A DNA stretch of 27,715 nucleotides from DAOQAU01 sp035354275 (lineage in GTDB: Bacteria > Cyanobacteriota > Vampirovibrionia > Gastranaerophilales > Gastranaerophilaceae), in assembly GCA_035354275.1 (NCBI GenBank), contig DAOQAU010000017.1:1-27715 (forward strand), written 5' to 3'. A program made the translations under genes and the position numbers. Position 1 is the first letter of the stretch; every line of letters starts with the position of its first letter. Positions 14,654 through 22,052 of this stretch are shown in pieces. Under the pieces are notes generated by a model. The model was not told the origin of the DNA, made no database searches, and saw nothing but the letters and a program-made list of their open reading frames with translations.

Positions 14654-15256
14654 TTAATTAGATGCAGATAAAACTTTATCAATGAGCCCGTAATCGACGG
14701 CTTCTTGTGCGGACATGTAATAGTCTCTTTCGGTATCTTCTTTTATTTTCTCTATAGTTTGACCCGAATGTTGCGCCAAAAGTCCGTTGAGCATGTTTTT
14801 CATTCTTATAATTTCTTTTGCTTCGATTTCTATATCTGTGGCTTGGCCTTTAGCCCCGCCAAGCGGTTGGTGAATCATAATTCTTGCACTCGGAAGTGCC
14901 ATTCTTTTGCCTTTAGTTCCTGCAGAGAGCAAAAATGCGCCCATACTTGCGGCTTCGCCGATACATATTGTGGAAACATCTGCTTTAACAAGCTTCATGG
15001 TGTCATAAATCGCCATTCCCGCTGTTATAACTCCACCTGGGCTGTTTATGTACATCATAATATCTTTTTCGGGATTTTCGCTGTCGAGCAACAAAAGCTG
15101 TGCTACTATTGAATTTGCCGATTCATCATCAATTTCGTCGCCTACGAATATAATTCTTTCTCTCAGCAGCCTCGAGAAAATATCAAAGGCTTTTTCGCCC
15201 CTTGAAGAAGCTTCTATTACTGTCGGAACATAATTTAAGACCTGAAGATTATCCAT
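14654..15256 (-). CDS. clpP: ATP-dependent Clp protease proteolytic subunit
   Basis: ClpP forms the tetradecameric serine-protease chamber fed by ClpX or ClpC/ClpA. The catalytic Ser is in GEAASMGAFLL and the His in ARIMIHQPLGG, with the Asp expected further on. The N-terminal VPTVIEASSRGEKAFDIFSRLLRERIIFVG and NSPGGVITAGMAIYD are typical, and 200 residues is the usual length. GGAG lies 7 nt before the ATG. Its promoter overlaps that of the divergent gene at 15348. No clpX is adjacent, but a ClpX-type zinc finger without a motor and a Clp-N-only protein occur at 20-24 kb. Confidence 0.96.
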   Translation of the reverse strand: MDNLQVLNYVPTVIEASSRGEKAFDIFSRLLRERIIFVGDEIDDESANSIVAQLLLLDSENPEKDIMMYINSPGGVITAGMAIYDTMKLVKADVSTICIGEAASMGAFLLSAGTKGKRMALPSARIMIHQPLGGAKGQATDIEIEAKEIIRMKNMLNGLLAQHSGQTIEKIKEDTERDYYMSAQEAVDYGLIDKVLSASN

Positions 15257-15291
15257 TTATTTTCTCCAAAATATAATAACTCTTAATAAAA

Positions 15292-15319
15292 ATTATACTA
15301 AGAATATTTTATTTTACAA
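15292..15319 (-). promoter_or_regulatory. Promoter of clpP
   Basis: On the minus strand TTGTAA (15314-15319), a 16-bp spacer and perfect TATAAT (15292-15297). The -35 box shares five base pairs with the divergent promoter's -35 box. Confidence 0.75.
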
Positions 15320-15341
15320 ACATCCTCAAAAGTAGTATAAT
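15313..15341 (+). promoter_or_regulatory. Promoter of the CxxC gene and icd, predicted leaderless
   Basis: TTTACA (15313-15318), a 17-bp spacer and perfect TATAAT (15336-15341). The ATG at 15348 lies where transcription should start, and no ribosome-binding site precedes it, so the mRNA is probably leaderless. Confidence 0.75.
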
Positions 15342-15347
15342 TCACAT

Positions 15348-15551
15348 ATGTATTGCATAGATGACATAGTTTACATAGAAGATGATGACCAATGTATCAG
15401 TTGCGAAAATTATGCAAGGGGCGTGGCATGCCCGTTGATTGAAGCATTGGGAATGGGCGTTGTCTATCTTGAAGACAGTCTTACCGTAACAAATTGCGGA
15501 TTTTATAAAGAGTTTAAGAGAAATTTAAGAATTGTGAAAAACGAACAATGA
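15348..15551 (+). CDS. Small cysteine-rich protein, possible metal-binding (67 residues)
   Basis: I do not recognise this family. The 67 residues are acidic near the start (YIEDDDQ) and carry Cys at 3, 16, 19, 28 and 50. CISC (16-19), VACP (28) and TNCGFYKEF (50) could form a four-Cys zinc or iron-sulfur site. No signal peptide is seen. Coding is supported by a strong promoter ending at its ATG and by the 4-nt ATGA overlap with icd, which implies translational coupling. A regulatory or partner role for isocitrate dehydrogenase is possible but is inference only. Confidence 0.75.
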   Translation: MYCIDDIVYIEDDDQCISCENYARGVACPLIEALGMGVVYLEDSLTVTNCGFYKEFKRNLRIVKNEQ

Positions 15552-16540
15552 GAACTGTAACATTAATCCCGGGCGACGGAATAGGTCCTGAAATAACCGA
15601 TTGCGTTGTAAAAATAATCAAAAAAAGCGGCTTAGAACTCAACTGGGATGTTCAAACAGCAGGAAAAGACGTTATCAAAAAAGAAGGAACACCTCTTCCC
15701 CAAAGAGTTTTAGAATCAATCAAAAAAAATAAAATTGCGCTCAAAGCTCCTGTAACAACCCCTATAGGAGAAGGTTTTCGCTCGGTAAATGTAACTTTGA
15801 GAAAAGAACTCGATTTATACGCAAATTTAAGACCGTGTAAAAATATCAAAGGCATTAAAACAAAATTTGATGATGTTGATATTATCGTTGTTAGAGAAAA
15901 CACCGAAGATTTGTATGCAGGAATCGAAAAACAAATCGACAAAAACACGGCTCAAAGCATTAAAATAATAACAAGAGAAGCCTCAGAAAGAATTGCAGAA
16001 TTTGCTTTTGAATATGCGCTCAAAAATTCAAGAAAAGAAGTTTGCTCTGTAAGCAAAGCCAATATTTGTAAGCTTTCCGACGGGCTTTTTTTAGAAAGCG
16101 TAAGAGATGTTGCAAAAAAATATCCGCAAATTAATTACAAAGAAATTTTGGTAGATAATTTGTGCATGCAGCTTGTACAAAACCCCCAAAAATTTGACGT
16201 TTTAGTGCTTCCAAACCTTTACGGAGATATTGTATCGGACTTATGCGCGGGGCTTATAGGAGGATTAGGCGTAGCGCAGGGCGCAAACATAGGCTTTCAT
16301 CATGCGGTTTTTGAACCGGTACACGGCTCAGCTCCTGACATCGCAGGACAAAACAAGGCAAACCCCACTGCACTTTTGCTTTGCGCGATAGAAATGCTCA
16401 AATACATGGGCGAAAATTTTTATGCCCAAAAAATAGAACAGGCACTTTTAAAAACCCTTCAAGGCAAAATTTTAACACCCGACTTGGGCGGAAGCGCAAC
16501 ATGTACAAAATTCACAGAAGAAATTATTAAACTTTTGTAA
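15548..16540 (+). CDS. icd: Isocitrate dehydrogenase, NAD+-type
   Basis: It oxidises isocitrate to 2-oxoglutarate and CO2. The 330-residue beta-decarboxylating dehydrogenase has LIPGDGIGPE (6-15), S79-x-N81 with R85 and R95 in the substrate loop (SVNVTLRKELDLYANLRP), ENTEDLYAGIE, and EPVHGSAPDIAGQNKANPTA. Asp-Ile after HGSAP, where NADP enzymes such as E. coli Icd have Lys-Tyr, points to NAD+. S79 and N81 favour isocitrate over isopropylmalate, although homoisocitrate dehydrogenases are related. Its start overlaps the stop of the CxxC gene and has no strong ribosome-binding site of its own, so it probably depends on coupling. Confidence 0.88.
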   Translation: MRTVTLIPGDGIGPEITDCVVKIIKKSGLELNWDVQTAGKDVIKKEGTPLPQRVLESIKKNKIALKAPVTTPIGEGFRSVNVTLRKELDLYANLRPCKNIKGIKTKFDDVDIIVVRENTEDLYAGIEKQIDKNTAQSIKIITREASERIAEFAFEYALKNSRKEVCSVSKANICKLSDGLFLESVRDVAKKYPQINYKEILVDNLCMQLVQNPQKFDVLVLPNLYGDIVSDLCAGLIGGLGVAQGANIGFHHAVFEPVHGSAPDIAGQNKANPTALLLCAIEMLKYMGENFYAQKIEQALLKTLQGKILTPDLGGSATCTKFTEEIIKLL

Positions 16541-16553
16541 ACCGCCACAATCC

Positions 16554-16599
<46 letters not shown>

Positions 16600-16608
16600 T
16601 AAAAACTT

Positions 16609-16637
16609 TTGCCCACCACCTATTTTAGTTGTATGAT
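16609..16637 (+). promoter_or_regulatory. Candidate promoter of the prepilin gene
   Basis: TTGCCC (16609-16614, 4 of 6), a 17-bp spacer and TATGAT (16632-16637, 5 of 6). A ribosome-binding site (AAAGAGG) follows before the ATG at 16672. Confidence 0.6.
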
Positions 16638-16671
16638 TAATTAGAATTAACATCAATTTAAAGAGGTTTTT

Positions 16672-17430
16672 ATGAGAGAGAATTTTAGAGGATTTACGCT
16701 TGCAGAGGTTTTGATAACCCTTACCATAATCGGTGTTGTGGCAGCACTTACGGTGCCGAATTTATACGCGTATTATCAAAAAACACAATATGTAACCCAA
16801 TTGAAAAAAATTTATACTGAAATTTCACAAGCCCTCAAACTAATGATGGCAGATGAAAGTATAAATAAAATAACCGCTTCTGATACTTTGTATTGTGACG
16901 AGACTGCAGGATGTATTTGGGACGAAGCTTATCAAAGGGCAGGAAATGATTTTTTAAAAAAATATTTTAAGGTTATAAAAGATTGTGGCAGGGAAAACCT
17001 ATCAACATGCTTTGCGGATAACTATAAATCAATTAGCGGCAATGAAGCCGGTGGGATCGGATGCTACTATAGTGTTATTATTGCCAGCGGTGCAAGTATT
17101 TGTATATCCGGTCAATCAGGCACCTACAATGCAGGAACTTTTATCGTTGATATAAACGGACTAAAGCTACCAAATGTTGCGGGAAGGGACCTTTTTACCT
17201 TTTCATATTATTATGACGGTTCTTTAGATGAAAGTATTACTCCCGAATGCAGAAAAGGAATTGCTAATGCAAGTGGGCTCTGTTCTAACTATGGTTCTAA
17301 TGCGCAAGAAGCAAGAGAGGAATATTTCAATAATGGCAGAGGAGGGCAACCAGGTTGTTTAGGAAATAGTTACAGCGCTATTGGTTGTTTCGGTAAAATA
17401 CTAAACGACAACTGGAAAATGGATTATTAA
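16672..17430 (+). CDS. Type IV pilin-like (type II secretion pseudopilin-like) protein
   Basis: Prepilins are processed at the inner membrane and assembled into pili or pseudopili. The start MRENFRG|FTLAEVLITLTIIGVVAALTVP shows the prepilin peptidase site after Gly7, the mature Phe1 and Glu5, and the N-terminal hydrophobic helix. The rest of the 252 residues is an exported globular head with ten cysteines (including YCDETAGC, DCGRENLSTC and GLCSN), an even number that suits disulfides, and a GTFIVDINGLKLPN stretch typical of pseudopilin heads. AGAGG lies 7 nt before the ATG. No pilus machinery gene is near. The 15-copy AAT tract before its promoter suggests variable expression. Confidence 0.88.
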   Translation: MRENFRGFTLAEVLITLTIIGVVAALTVPNLYAYYQKTQYVTQLKKIYTEISQALKLMMADESINKITASDTLYCDETAGCIWDEAYQRAGNDFLKKYFKVIKDCGRENLSTCFADNYKSISGNEAGGIGCYYSVIIASGASICISGQSGTYNAGTFIVDINGLKLPNVAGRDLFTFSYYYDGSLDESITPECRKGIANASGLCSNYGSNAQEAREEYFNNGRGGQPGCLGNSYSAIGCFGKILNDNWKMDY

Positions 17431-17485
17431 TTTCCATCGTTGCGAGAGATAAATGACTTGATTTATTATCACCGCTCGCCCTCTC

Positions 17486-17573
17486 GTCGTTGCGAGGCTT
17501 TGAAAAAGCCGTGGCAATCTAAAAATCCTTGGATTGCTTCGTCGCCCTGTAAAACAGGGCTTCTCGCAACGAC
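17486..17573. repeat. Complete GTCGTTGCGAG palindromic element
   Basis: Perfect 11-bp terminal inverted repeats (GTCGTTGCGAG at 17486-17496, CTCGCAACGAC at 17563-17573). Inside are hairpins GGCTT/AAGCC, GCAATC/GATTGC and GCCCTGT-AAA-ACAGGGC. A further partial end (CGTTGCGAGAG) lies at 17438-17448. It fills the space between the convergent prepilin and cytidylyltransferase genes. Confidence 0.85.
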
Positions 17574-17611
17574 ACAAAAAGCAGAATATCACAATGCAAC
17601 CTCTTGCTTTC

Positions 17612-18262
17612 CTATCGTATAAACTTCTCTACAATCGCTAAATCTTCGGGATTGTCGATTTCAAAAAAGCTTTTTGAATCCATTTCCCAAAAGGTGATTT
17701 TGCCTGAAATCCTGCATTTTGATTTTAAGATATTTTCTCTTGAGCTTATGTAAAATGCCCCGTTTTCAATCATATACCCGTCCCAATCCTGTCTTCTGGG
17801 GCGTTTTTGGGGGTTATAATTTATGGGCTTGCCTTTTATATCCCATAAAAATTGATAATTACGAATGGCTGAAACCAAAGAATCCGAACCTTCTTTTTTC
17901 ATTTTTTTAAGCGCACCTTCCAAATCCGCAGAAGCAGTCAATGGCGAAGTCGCCTGCAAAAATACGACTTTTTCAAACTTATGATTTTTACAAAATTCAA
18001 TCAACGCGCTTTCTGAAGTGGCGGTGTCTGTAGCCGTTTCAGGCGAGCGCGAAATCACTTCTACATTTTTAAACCCAAAGCCTTCAACAACTTTTTTAAT
18101 TTCATTACTGTCGGTTGAAACAAAGACTTTTTCAATGGATTTTGAGCCGATACAGGCTGAAATAGCCCAATAAATAAGCGGCTTGCCGGCAAGCGGCATT
18201 ATATTTTTGTTTTTAATACTTTTGCTTCCGCCTCTTGCGGGAATAAACGCAACCGTTTTCAT
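17612..18262 (-). CDS. Acylneuraminate cytidylyltransferase family protein (CMP-sugar synthetase)
   Basis: This family joins CTP to a nonulosonic acid (sialic, legionaminic or pseudaminic) or a related sugar for surface polysaccharides. The nucleotide-binding start AFIPARGGSKSIKNKNI (5-21) is diagnostic, followed by GKPLIYWAI, VFVSTDSNEI, FLQATSPLT and ENGAFYISS. The 216 residues match the short catalytic core without the extra C-terminal domain of some NeuA proteins. The exact sugar cannot be read from the sequence. It overlaps hpt by an ATGA, and no sugar-synthesis genes lie beside it, which is unusual for this family. Confidence 0.85.
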   Translation of the reverse strand: MKTVAFIPARGGSKSIKNKNIMPLAGKPLIYWAISACIGSKSIEKVFVSTDSNEIKKVVEGFGFKNVEVISRSPETATDTATSESALIEFCKNHKFEKVVFLQATSPLTASADLEGALKKMKKEGSDSLVSAIRNYQFLWDIKGKPINYNPQKRPRRQDWDGYMIENGAFYISSRENILKSKCRISGKITFWEMDSKSFFEIDNPEDLAIVEKFIR

Positions 18263-18810
18263 AAATTTTCCACATGTCCGATATAAGGGATATTTCTAAA
18301 ATGACCTTCAAAATCAAGCCCGTAACCGATTACGAATTTGTCATCAACATCAAAGCCTACAAAATCAGGCTCAATCTGAGTTTTCCTGAAACATTTTTTA
18401 TCCAAAAGCGAACAGAATTTTGTCGTTTTTGTTTTGAAATTGTTATTTATAAAATCAAGCAGAAATTTTGCCGTAAGCCCTGTGTCAACAATGTCTTCCA
18501 CCACAAGCACGTTTTTGCCGTTTAAATCAGGAAGCGAAATATCAACCGCATTAACTTTTCCTGAAGTAGTCGTCGAATGACCGTAGCTTGAAAGCCTGAT
18601 AAATTCCATCTTCAAAGGCATTTTAAGATATTTGACCAAATCGACGGCAAACATAACAGCACCTTTGAGAACGCAAACGACATAAACTTCCTCGTCTTTA
18701 TAAATCGAATTCAAATGAAGAGCAATTTCTTTTATCCTGTGTTGAATTTGCTCTGCCGTAAATAAAATTTTTAAATCTTCTTTTTTAATTTCCATATCTT
18801 TAACCTGCAT
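18259..18810 (-). CDS. hpt: Hypoxanthine phosphoribosyltransferase
   Basis: It salvages hypoxanthine and guanine with PRPP to IMP and GMP. The PRPP-binding motif VLVVEDIVDTGLT is clear, and CVLKGAVMFAVDLVKYL, EFIRLSSYG and the C-terminal FVIGYGLDF belong to the family. The 183 residues are standard. The ATG at 18810 has AAGAG before it; an internal ATG at codon 6 is possible but less well supported. tilS ends 9 nt upstream; the tilS-hpt pair is widely conserved (for example in Bacillus). It is coupled to the cytidylyltransferase by ATGA. Confidence 0.95.
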   Translation of the reverse strand: MQVKDMEIKKEDLKILFTAEQIQHRIKEIALHLNSIYKDEEVYVVCVLKGAVMFAVDLVKYLKMPLKMEFIRLSSYGHSTTTSGKVNAVDISLPDLNGKNVLVVEDIVDTGLTAKFLLDFINNNFKTKTTKFCSLLDKKCFRKTQIEPDFVGFDVDDKFVIGYGLDFEGHFRNIPYIGHVENL

Positions 18811-18819
18811 ATCTCTTAT

Positions 18820-18841
18820 TTACCCCCTACATTTACCCCTA
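18820..18841 (-). repeat. GGGGTAAAT motif, two copies, forming the end of tilS
   Basis: On the minus strand AGGGGTAAATGT is followed by AGGGGGTAAATA. They encode the last tilS residues (RGKCRG) and the stop, and lead into the hpt ribosome-binding site. Related GGGGGGTAAATG copies lie at about 1345-1357 and 1773-1784. Confidence 0.55.
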
Positions 18842-20181
18842 AATTCTAACACATGAGAGGGTTTATTTACAACTTTAAATTTATCACTCAGTCCTACGCC
18901 GATAACCCAAAAGACTTCCGAACCACTGCAGAGCATAAGTAGTGAGTCTTTTTCATGCTGGGCAACCCCTTTTGAATTAAGATATTTTTTAAGCTTCATT
19001 GTGCCTTTCATCCCGAACGGGTTAATGAAATCGCCTTCTTTCCTTGTCCGCAGTTCAAAATCAATTTTGACTTTGATTTCGACGTAAGCGCAAAGGGCGT
19101 TTTCGCAGGGAAATTCAATTTTTTCTGCGCCTTTATATTTTTGAAGCGAAAACGCCCCTTCGATTTCGGGGATTTTGTATTCGCCTTCTTTGTTTATTTT
19201 GATACTTATATTTTTTTTATTTTGAAGTTTATCTATCAAATACATGTTTTCTTTATTGATAAAAAGCCACAAATCGCTTGTAACCGAATATCTTGAACCG
19301 GCTTTTGAATTCCAGTTTTCTTCTATAAAATCAGAAATACTTTTTATTTTTTTAAAATCGTAATCTAAATTATGCTCCAAAACCCTGTCGTAAATGATTT
19401 TTTGCCTTACTTCTTTGGATAAATTTTTAAATTTTGGAGTTAAAATTTTACCTTCGCAATAAATTTCCGATTTAATCAAGTTCAAGTATTCTTCGACTAT
19501 TTTATTTTGGTTTGAAGCGATTTTTGCAAGCGAAACTATTGCCATTGGGGCACTGTAATTAATTTCTTTAAAAAGAGGCATGATTTTATGCCTGATAAAA
19601 TTTCTTTTATAATTTGTATCAAAATTTGAAGAATCGGTATTAGCGACAAGCCCCCTTGAAATGCAATATCCTTCGATTTCTTCTCTGGCAAGCCCCAACA
19701 AAGGTCTAAAGACACTGTGACCGTCGATTTTTCGCTCGGGCAAAATCCCCTGCAGTCCTTTAATTCCTGTTCCTTTAATGATTCTGTAAATTAAGGTTTC
19801 GGCATTATCCGATGCGCTGTGGGCAGTAAAAATCGAACAATTTTTATATTTTTTTGCAAGACTTACGAAAAATTTGTATCTTGCTTCGCGCGCGGTATTT
19901 TCGCTTTTATCTACAGTATTTTCAAGGGTTTGGCAAACGTATTCGATTTTATTTTTTTTACAAAATTTCTCACAATTTTTTTCTTCCTGCAGGGATTCTT
20001 CGCCTCGCCAGTTGTGGTTAAGATGCGCGGCGACAACTTTAAAGCGGTGTTTTTTTGAAAGTGTTTTTAAAATATCAAGCAGGGCCATTGAATCGCATCC
20101 GCCGGAAAACCCTACCAAAAAAGTATTTTCGGAAGAAATTAAATCATATTTTTTTAAAAAATTTTCAACAATTTCAATCAT
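18820..20181 (-). CDS. tilS: tRNA(Ile)-lysidine synthetase
   Basis: TilS converts C34 of tRNA-Ile(CAU) to lysidine so that it reads AUA. The PP-loop FSGGCDSMALLD is near the N-terminus, with AAHLNHNWRGEES, FTAHSASDNAETLIYRII and KRNFIRHKIMPLF following. The C-terminal TilS domain is seen in RTRKEGDFINPFGMKGTMKLKKYL. I chose the ATG at 20181 (453 codons). The frame is open back to a TTG at 20226, but those 15 codons are just an 8-bp repeat. No clear ribosome-binding site precedes the ATG. The C-terminal RGKCRG is encoded by another repeat. Followed by hpt. Confidence 0.94.
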   Translation of the reverse strand: MIEIVENFLKKYDLISSENTFLVGFSGGCDSMALLDILKTLSKKHRFKVVAAHLNHNWRGEESLQEEKNCEKFCKKNKIEYVCQTLENTVDKSENTAREARYKFFVSLAKKYKNCSIFTAHSASDNAETLIYRIIKGTGIKGLQGILPERKIDGHSVFRPLLGLAREEIEGYCISRGLVANTDSSNFDTNYKRNFIRHKIMPLFKEINYSAPMAIVSLAKIASNQNKIVEEYLNLIKSEIYCEGKILTPKFKNLSKEVRQKIIYDRVLEHNLDYDFKKIKSISDFIEENWNSKAGSRYSVTSDLWLFINKENMYLIDKLQNKKNISIKINKEGEYKIPEIEGAFSLQKYKGAEKIEFPCENALCAYVEIKVKIDFELRTRKEGDFINPFGMKGTMKLKKYLNSKGVAQHEKDSLLMLCSGSEVFWVIGVGLSDKFKVVNKPSHVLEFRGKCRG

Positions 20182-20186
20182 AATTT

Positions 20187-20226
20187 GAGTAAATAAGTTA
20201 ATAGGTAAATAAGTGAATAGGTGCAA
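20187..20226. repeat. 8-bp degenerate tandem repeat upstream of tilS
   Basis: Five units: GAGTAAAT, AAGTTAAT, AGGTAAAT, AAGTGAAT and AGGTGCAA. It ends 5 nt before the tilS ATG and keeps the tilS frame open. Confidence 0.8.
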
Positions 20227-20244
20227 TTATAATAAATTTAACTT

Positions 20245-20276
20245 TTCAACTATTCGACTTTTCGACTATTCAACTA
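20245..20276. repeat. 8-bp degenerate tandem repeat after the Clp-N gene
   Basis: Units are TTCAACTA, TTCGACTT, TTCGACTA and TTCAACTA, a subfamily shared with 10660-10691. It ends 3 nt from the stop of the Clp-N gene. Confidence 0.75.
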
Positions 20277-20279
20277 TTT

Positions 20280-21638
20280 TCACCTTTCAATTTCCTTAAG
20301 TATCCCTTGTTTTATTTCGACGGCATCGACGCCGAGCTGCTCCAATGCTTTCATAGCAACCGACTGCGGCTCCATTGTTATTGCATAAAGCAGATGTTCG
20401 GATAAAATTCTTGATTTACAATGTTTTTTTGCTTTTTCCCAGGCGATTTCCAAAACTTTTTTGGCGCGTTTCGTGAAAATAATTTCTGTTTCGTAATACT
20501 CGTTACCATAGCCGATTAAGCCTTCTATAACCTGTCTTGCGTCTTTTATATTTATTTCAAGTTCATTGAGAACTTTAAACCCGACGCCCATGCCTTCGTT
20601 TAAAATGCCAAGCAAAATCATTTCCGTACCGACGATGTTTCTGCCGAGCCTTCTTGCCTCCTGTTTTGCAAGCTTAAGGATTGTAAGTGCCTGCGGCATT
20701 TGCTTTTCGATAGGTTTAACAATTTCTTCGCCAAGCGAATTTTCATCAACATTGAGTGCTTTAAAAATGTCGTATGCAACGCCTTTTTTAGCCTTTAGAA
20801 GTCCTAAAATCATATGTTCGGGCTTAATTTCAAGAGAGCCAAGTTCTTTTGCGGCTTGAATCGCTAAATTCATAGCAACAAAAGCGTTTGGAGTAAAAAT
20901 AACTTTTTTACCTTCAAATTCAGAAGCTCTGGAAGACTGCTTAGACAGTTCATTTTCAAAAGCTTCTAAAGTAATTCCCTCATTGTTTAAAATTTTAACA
21001 ATATCAGATTCTTTATCCTCTAAAATTGAAGAGATTATCTGCTCGGTGCCCAAAATTTCATAATTTGACGCCGAAAGCTTCGAAACCGCCCTTTCAAATA
21101 TTTTAGAAGATTCTTCGTACTCAAAAAGACAATCCGCCGTAAGATATGAAGACTCAAACTCTTTTGTATCTTCTATTTCAGGATGAGAAAGCTTTTTAGA
21201 TTTTTTTTCGACAAGTTTGTATAAAATTTCTCTGGACTCGTAAATATTAAAGTTAAACTGTTCCAAAATCCTTCTTATATAAGAAGTTTTATCGTTAAGA
21301 ACTGCAATAAAAAGGTGCTCAAACAAAACAAAACTGTTTCCTGATTTGTTAGCTAAATCAAGAGTTCTTTTCAAAAGCTGTTTAAACTCGTTACTGAAAG
21401 GCCTTGCCTCTTGAGGGCTTTCCGCCTTTTCAAACCTCAAGCGTTTTCCAACCGCCTCCTTAAGCTCTTCAAAATTAATATTTTGCGCTTTAAAAATTTT
21501 TTGAGAAACACCTTTAGCCTCTTTTGCAATCGCCAGAAGTAAATGCTCAGGCTGAACTAATGCATTGTCCATTAAGCTCGCCTGATTTTGAGCCTCTGTT
21601 ACTGCATTTATGGCTTTTTCGGTGAATTTCTCAAACAT
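20280..21638 (-). CDS. Clp-N-only protein: six Clp N-terminal half-repeats, no ATPase
   Basis: The N-domain of ClpA/ClpC unfoldases binds adaptors and substrates. Here it is repeated without a motor. Six half-repeats are visible at about 1-65, 81-145, 175-232, 247-305, 313-375 and 386-450, each with a version of EHLLLAI (EHLLLAI 31-37, EHLFIAV 107-113, EQIISSI 199-205, EHMILGL 274-280, EMILLGI 339-345, EHLLYAI 414-420). That makes three Clp-N domains in 452 residues. No Walker A or B motif is present. MFEKFTEKAINAV is the usual ClpC start. Its ATG overlaps the DUF1292 stop by one base (TAATG). It may be an adaptor hub, a decoy for adaptors, or a ClpT-like accessory of the ClpP complex. Confidence 0.88.
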   Translation of the reverse strand: MFEKFTEKAINAVTEAQNQASLMDNALVQPEHLLLAIAKEAKGVSQKIFKAQNINFEELKEAVGKRLRFEKAESPQEARPFSNEFKQLLKRTLDLANKSGNSFVLFEHLFIAVLNDKTSYIRRILEQFNFNIYESREILYKLVEKKSKKLSHPEIEDTKEFESSYLTADCLFEYEESSKIFERAVSKLSASNYEILGTEQIISSILEDKESDIVKILNNEGITLEAFENELSKQSSRASEFEGKKVIFTPNAFVAMNLAIQAAKELGSLEIKPEHMILGLLKAKKGVAYDIFKALNVDENSLGEEIVKPIEKQMPQALTILKLAKQEARRLGRNIVGTEMILLGILNEGMGVGFKVLNELEINIKDARQVIEGLIGYGNEYYETEIIFTKRAKKVLEIAWEKAKKHCKSRILSEHLLYAITMEPQSVAMKALEQLGVDAVEIKQGILKEIER

Positions 21639-21907
21639 TAGTCTTCTACATCTAAACTTTCAATAAATTCTGCGACTTTATCAAATTCTTCATCACTTTC
21701 AATTGCTTCAAAAAGATAGTCTTCGCCGTCTTGTTTCAAACGCATCAAAACCACCTCATCATCGTCTTTGGGGTTTTGAGCAGGAAGCAAAAGTGCATAT
21801 TCCTTGTCCTCAAATTCAACAATGTCAAAAAGTTCAAATTTAATAATTTTCCCTTCTTCGTCGATTGTTTCTATAATAAAATTTTCCTCTTTAGTTTTTT
21901 CTTTCAT
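21638..21907 (-). CDS. DUF1292 family protein
   Basis: A very acidic 89-residue protein. ETIDEEGKIIKFELFDIVEFEDKEYALLLP and EVVLMRLKQDGEDYLFEAIESDEEFDKVAEFIE match DUF1292 (Bacillus YrzB), whose function is unknown. In Firmicutes it sits beside the ruvX homologue yrrK, and here ruvX is the next gene upstream, 133 nt away. AAGGAG lies 7 nt before the ATG. Its stop overlaps the start of the Clp-N gene, so the two are probably translationally coupled. Confidence 0.88.
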   Translation of the reverse strand: MKEKTKEENFIIETIDEEGKIIKFELFDIVEFEDKEYALLLPAQNPKDDDEVVLMRLKQDGEDYLFEAIESDEEFDKVAEFIESLDVED

Positions 21908-21948
21908 TGCTGCTCCTTATTTTGACTGATAATTTATTATTTTATTTT

Positions 21949-21972
21949 GGCGGGATTGCTATCCCGCCCTAC
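21949..21972. repeat. GTAGGGCGGGAT-type hairpin repeat between ruvX and the DUF1292 gene
   Basis: GGCGGGAT (21949-21956), loop TGCT and ATCCCGCC (21961-21968), preceded on the minus strand by GTAGG. No T tract follows on either strand, so it is not a terminator. It resembles the dispersed GTAGGGTGGGC hairpins common in cyanobacterial genomes. Confidence 0.6.
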
Positions 21973-22024
21973 TTTTCAATAACAATTCTTTAATTATAAT
22001 TGCAATTATTCACTTTTATTTGCT

Positions 22025-22052
22025 GTTCACGGCTCACTGTTCACCGTTCACG
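22025..22052. repeat. 7-bp degenerate tandem repeat forming the end of ruvX
   Basis: Units are GTTCACG, GCTCACT, GTTCACC and GTTCACG. On the minus strand it encodes the last ruvX residues (RER) and the TGA stop (22041-22043). Confidence 0.8.

Noticed and set aside
20182..20226. N-terminal extension of TilS from a TTG start (HLFTYLPINLFTQI)
   Set aside because: These codons are an 8-bp tandem repeat; the conserved protein begins at the ATG at 20181.
21949..21968. Terminator between ruvX and the DUF1292 gene
   Set aside because: The hairpin is strong but has no T tract following it on either strand.
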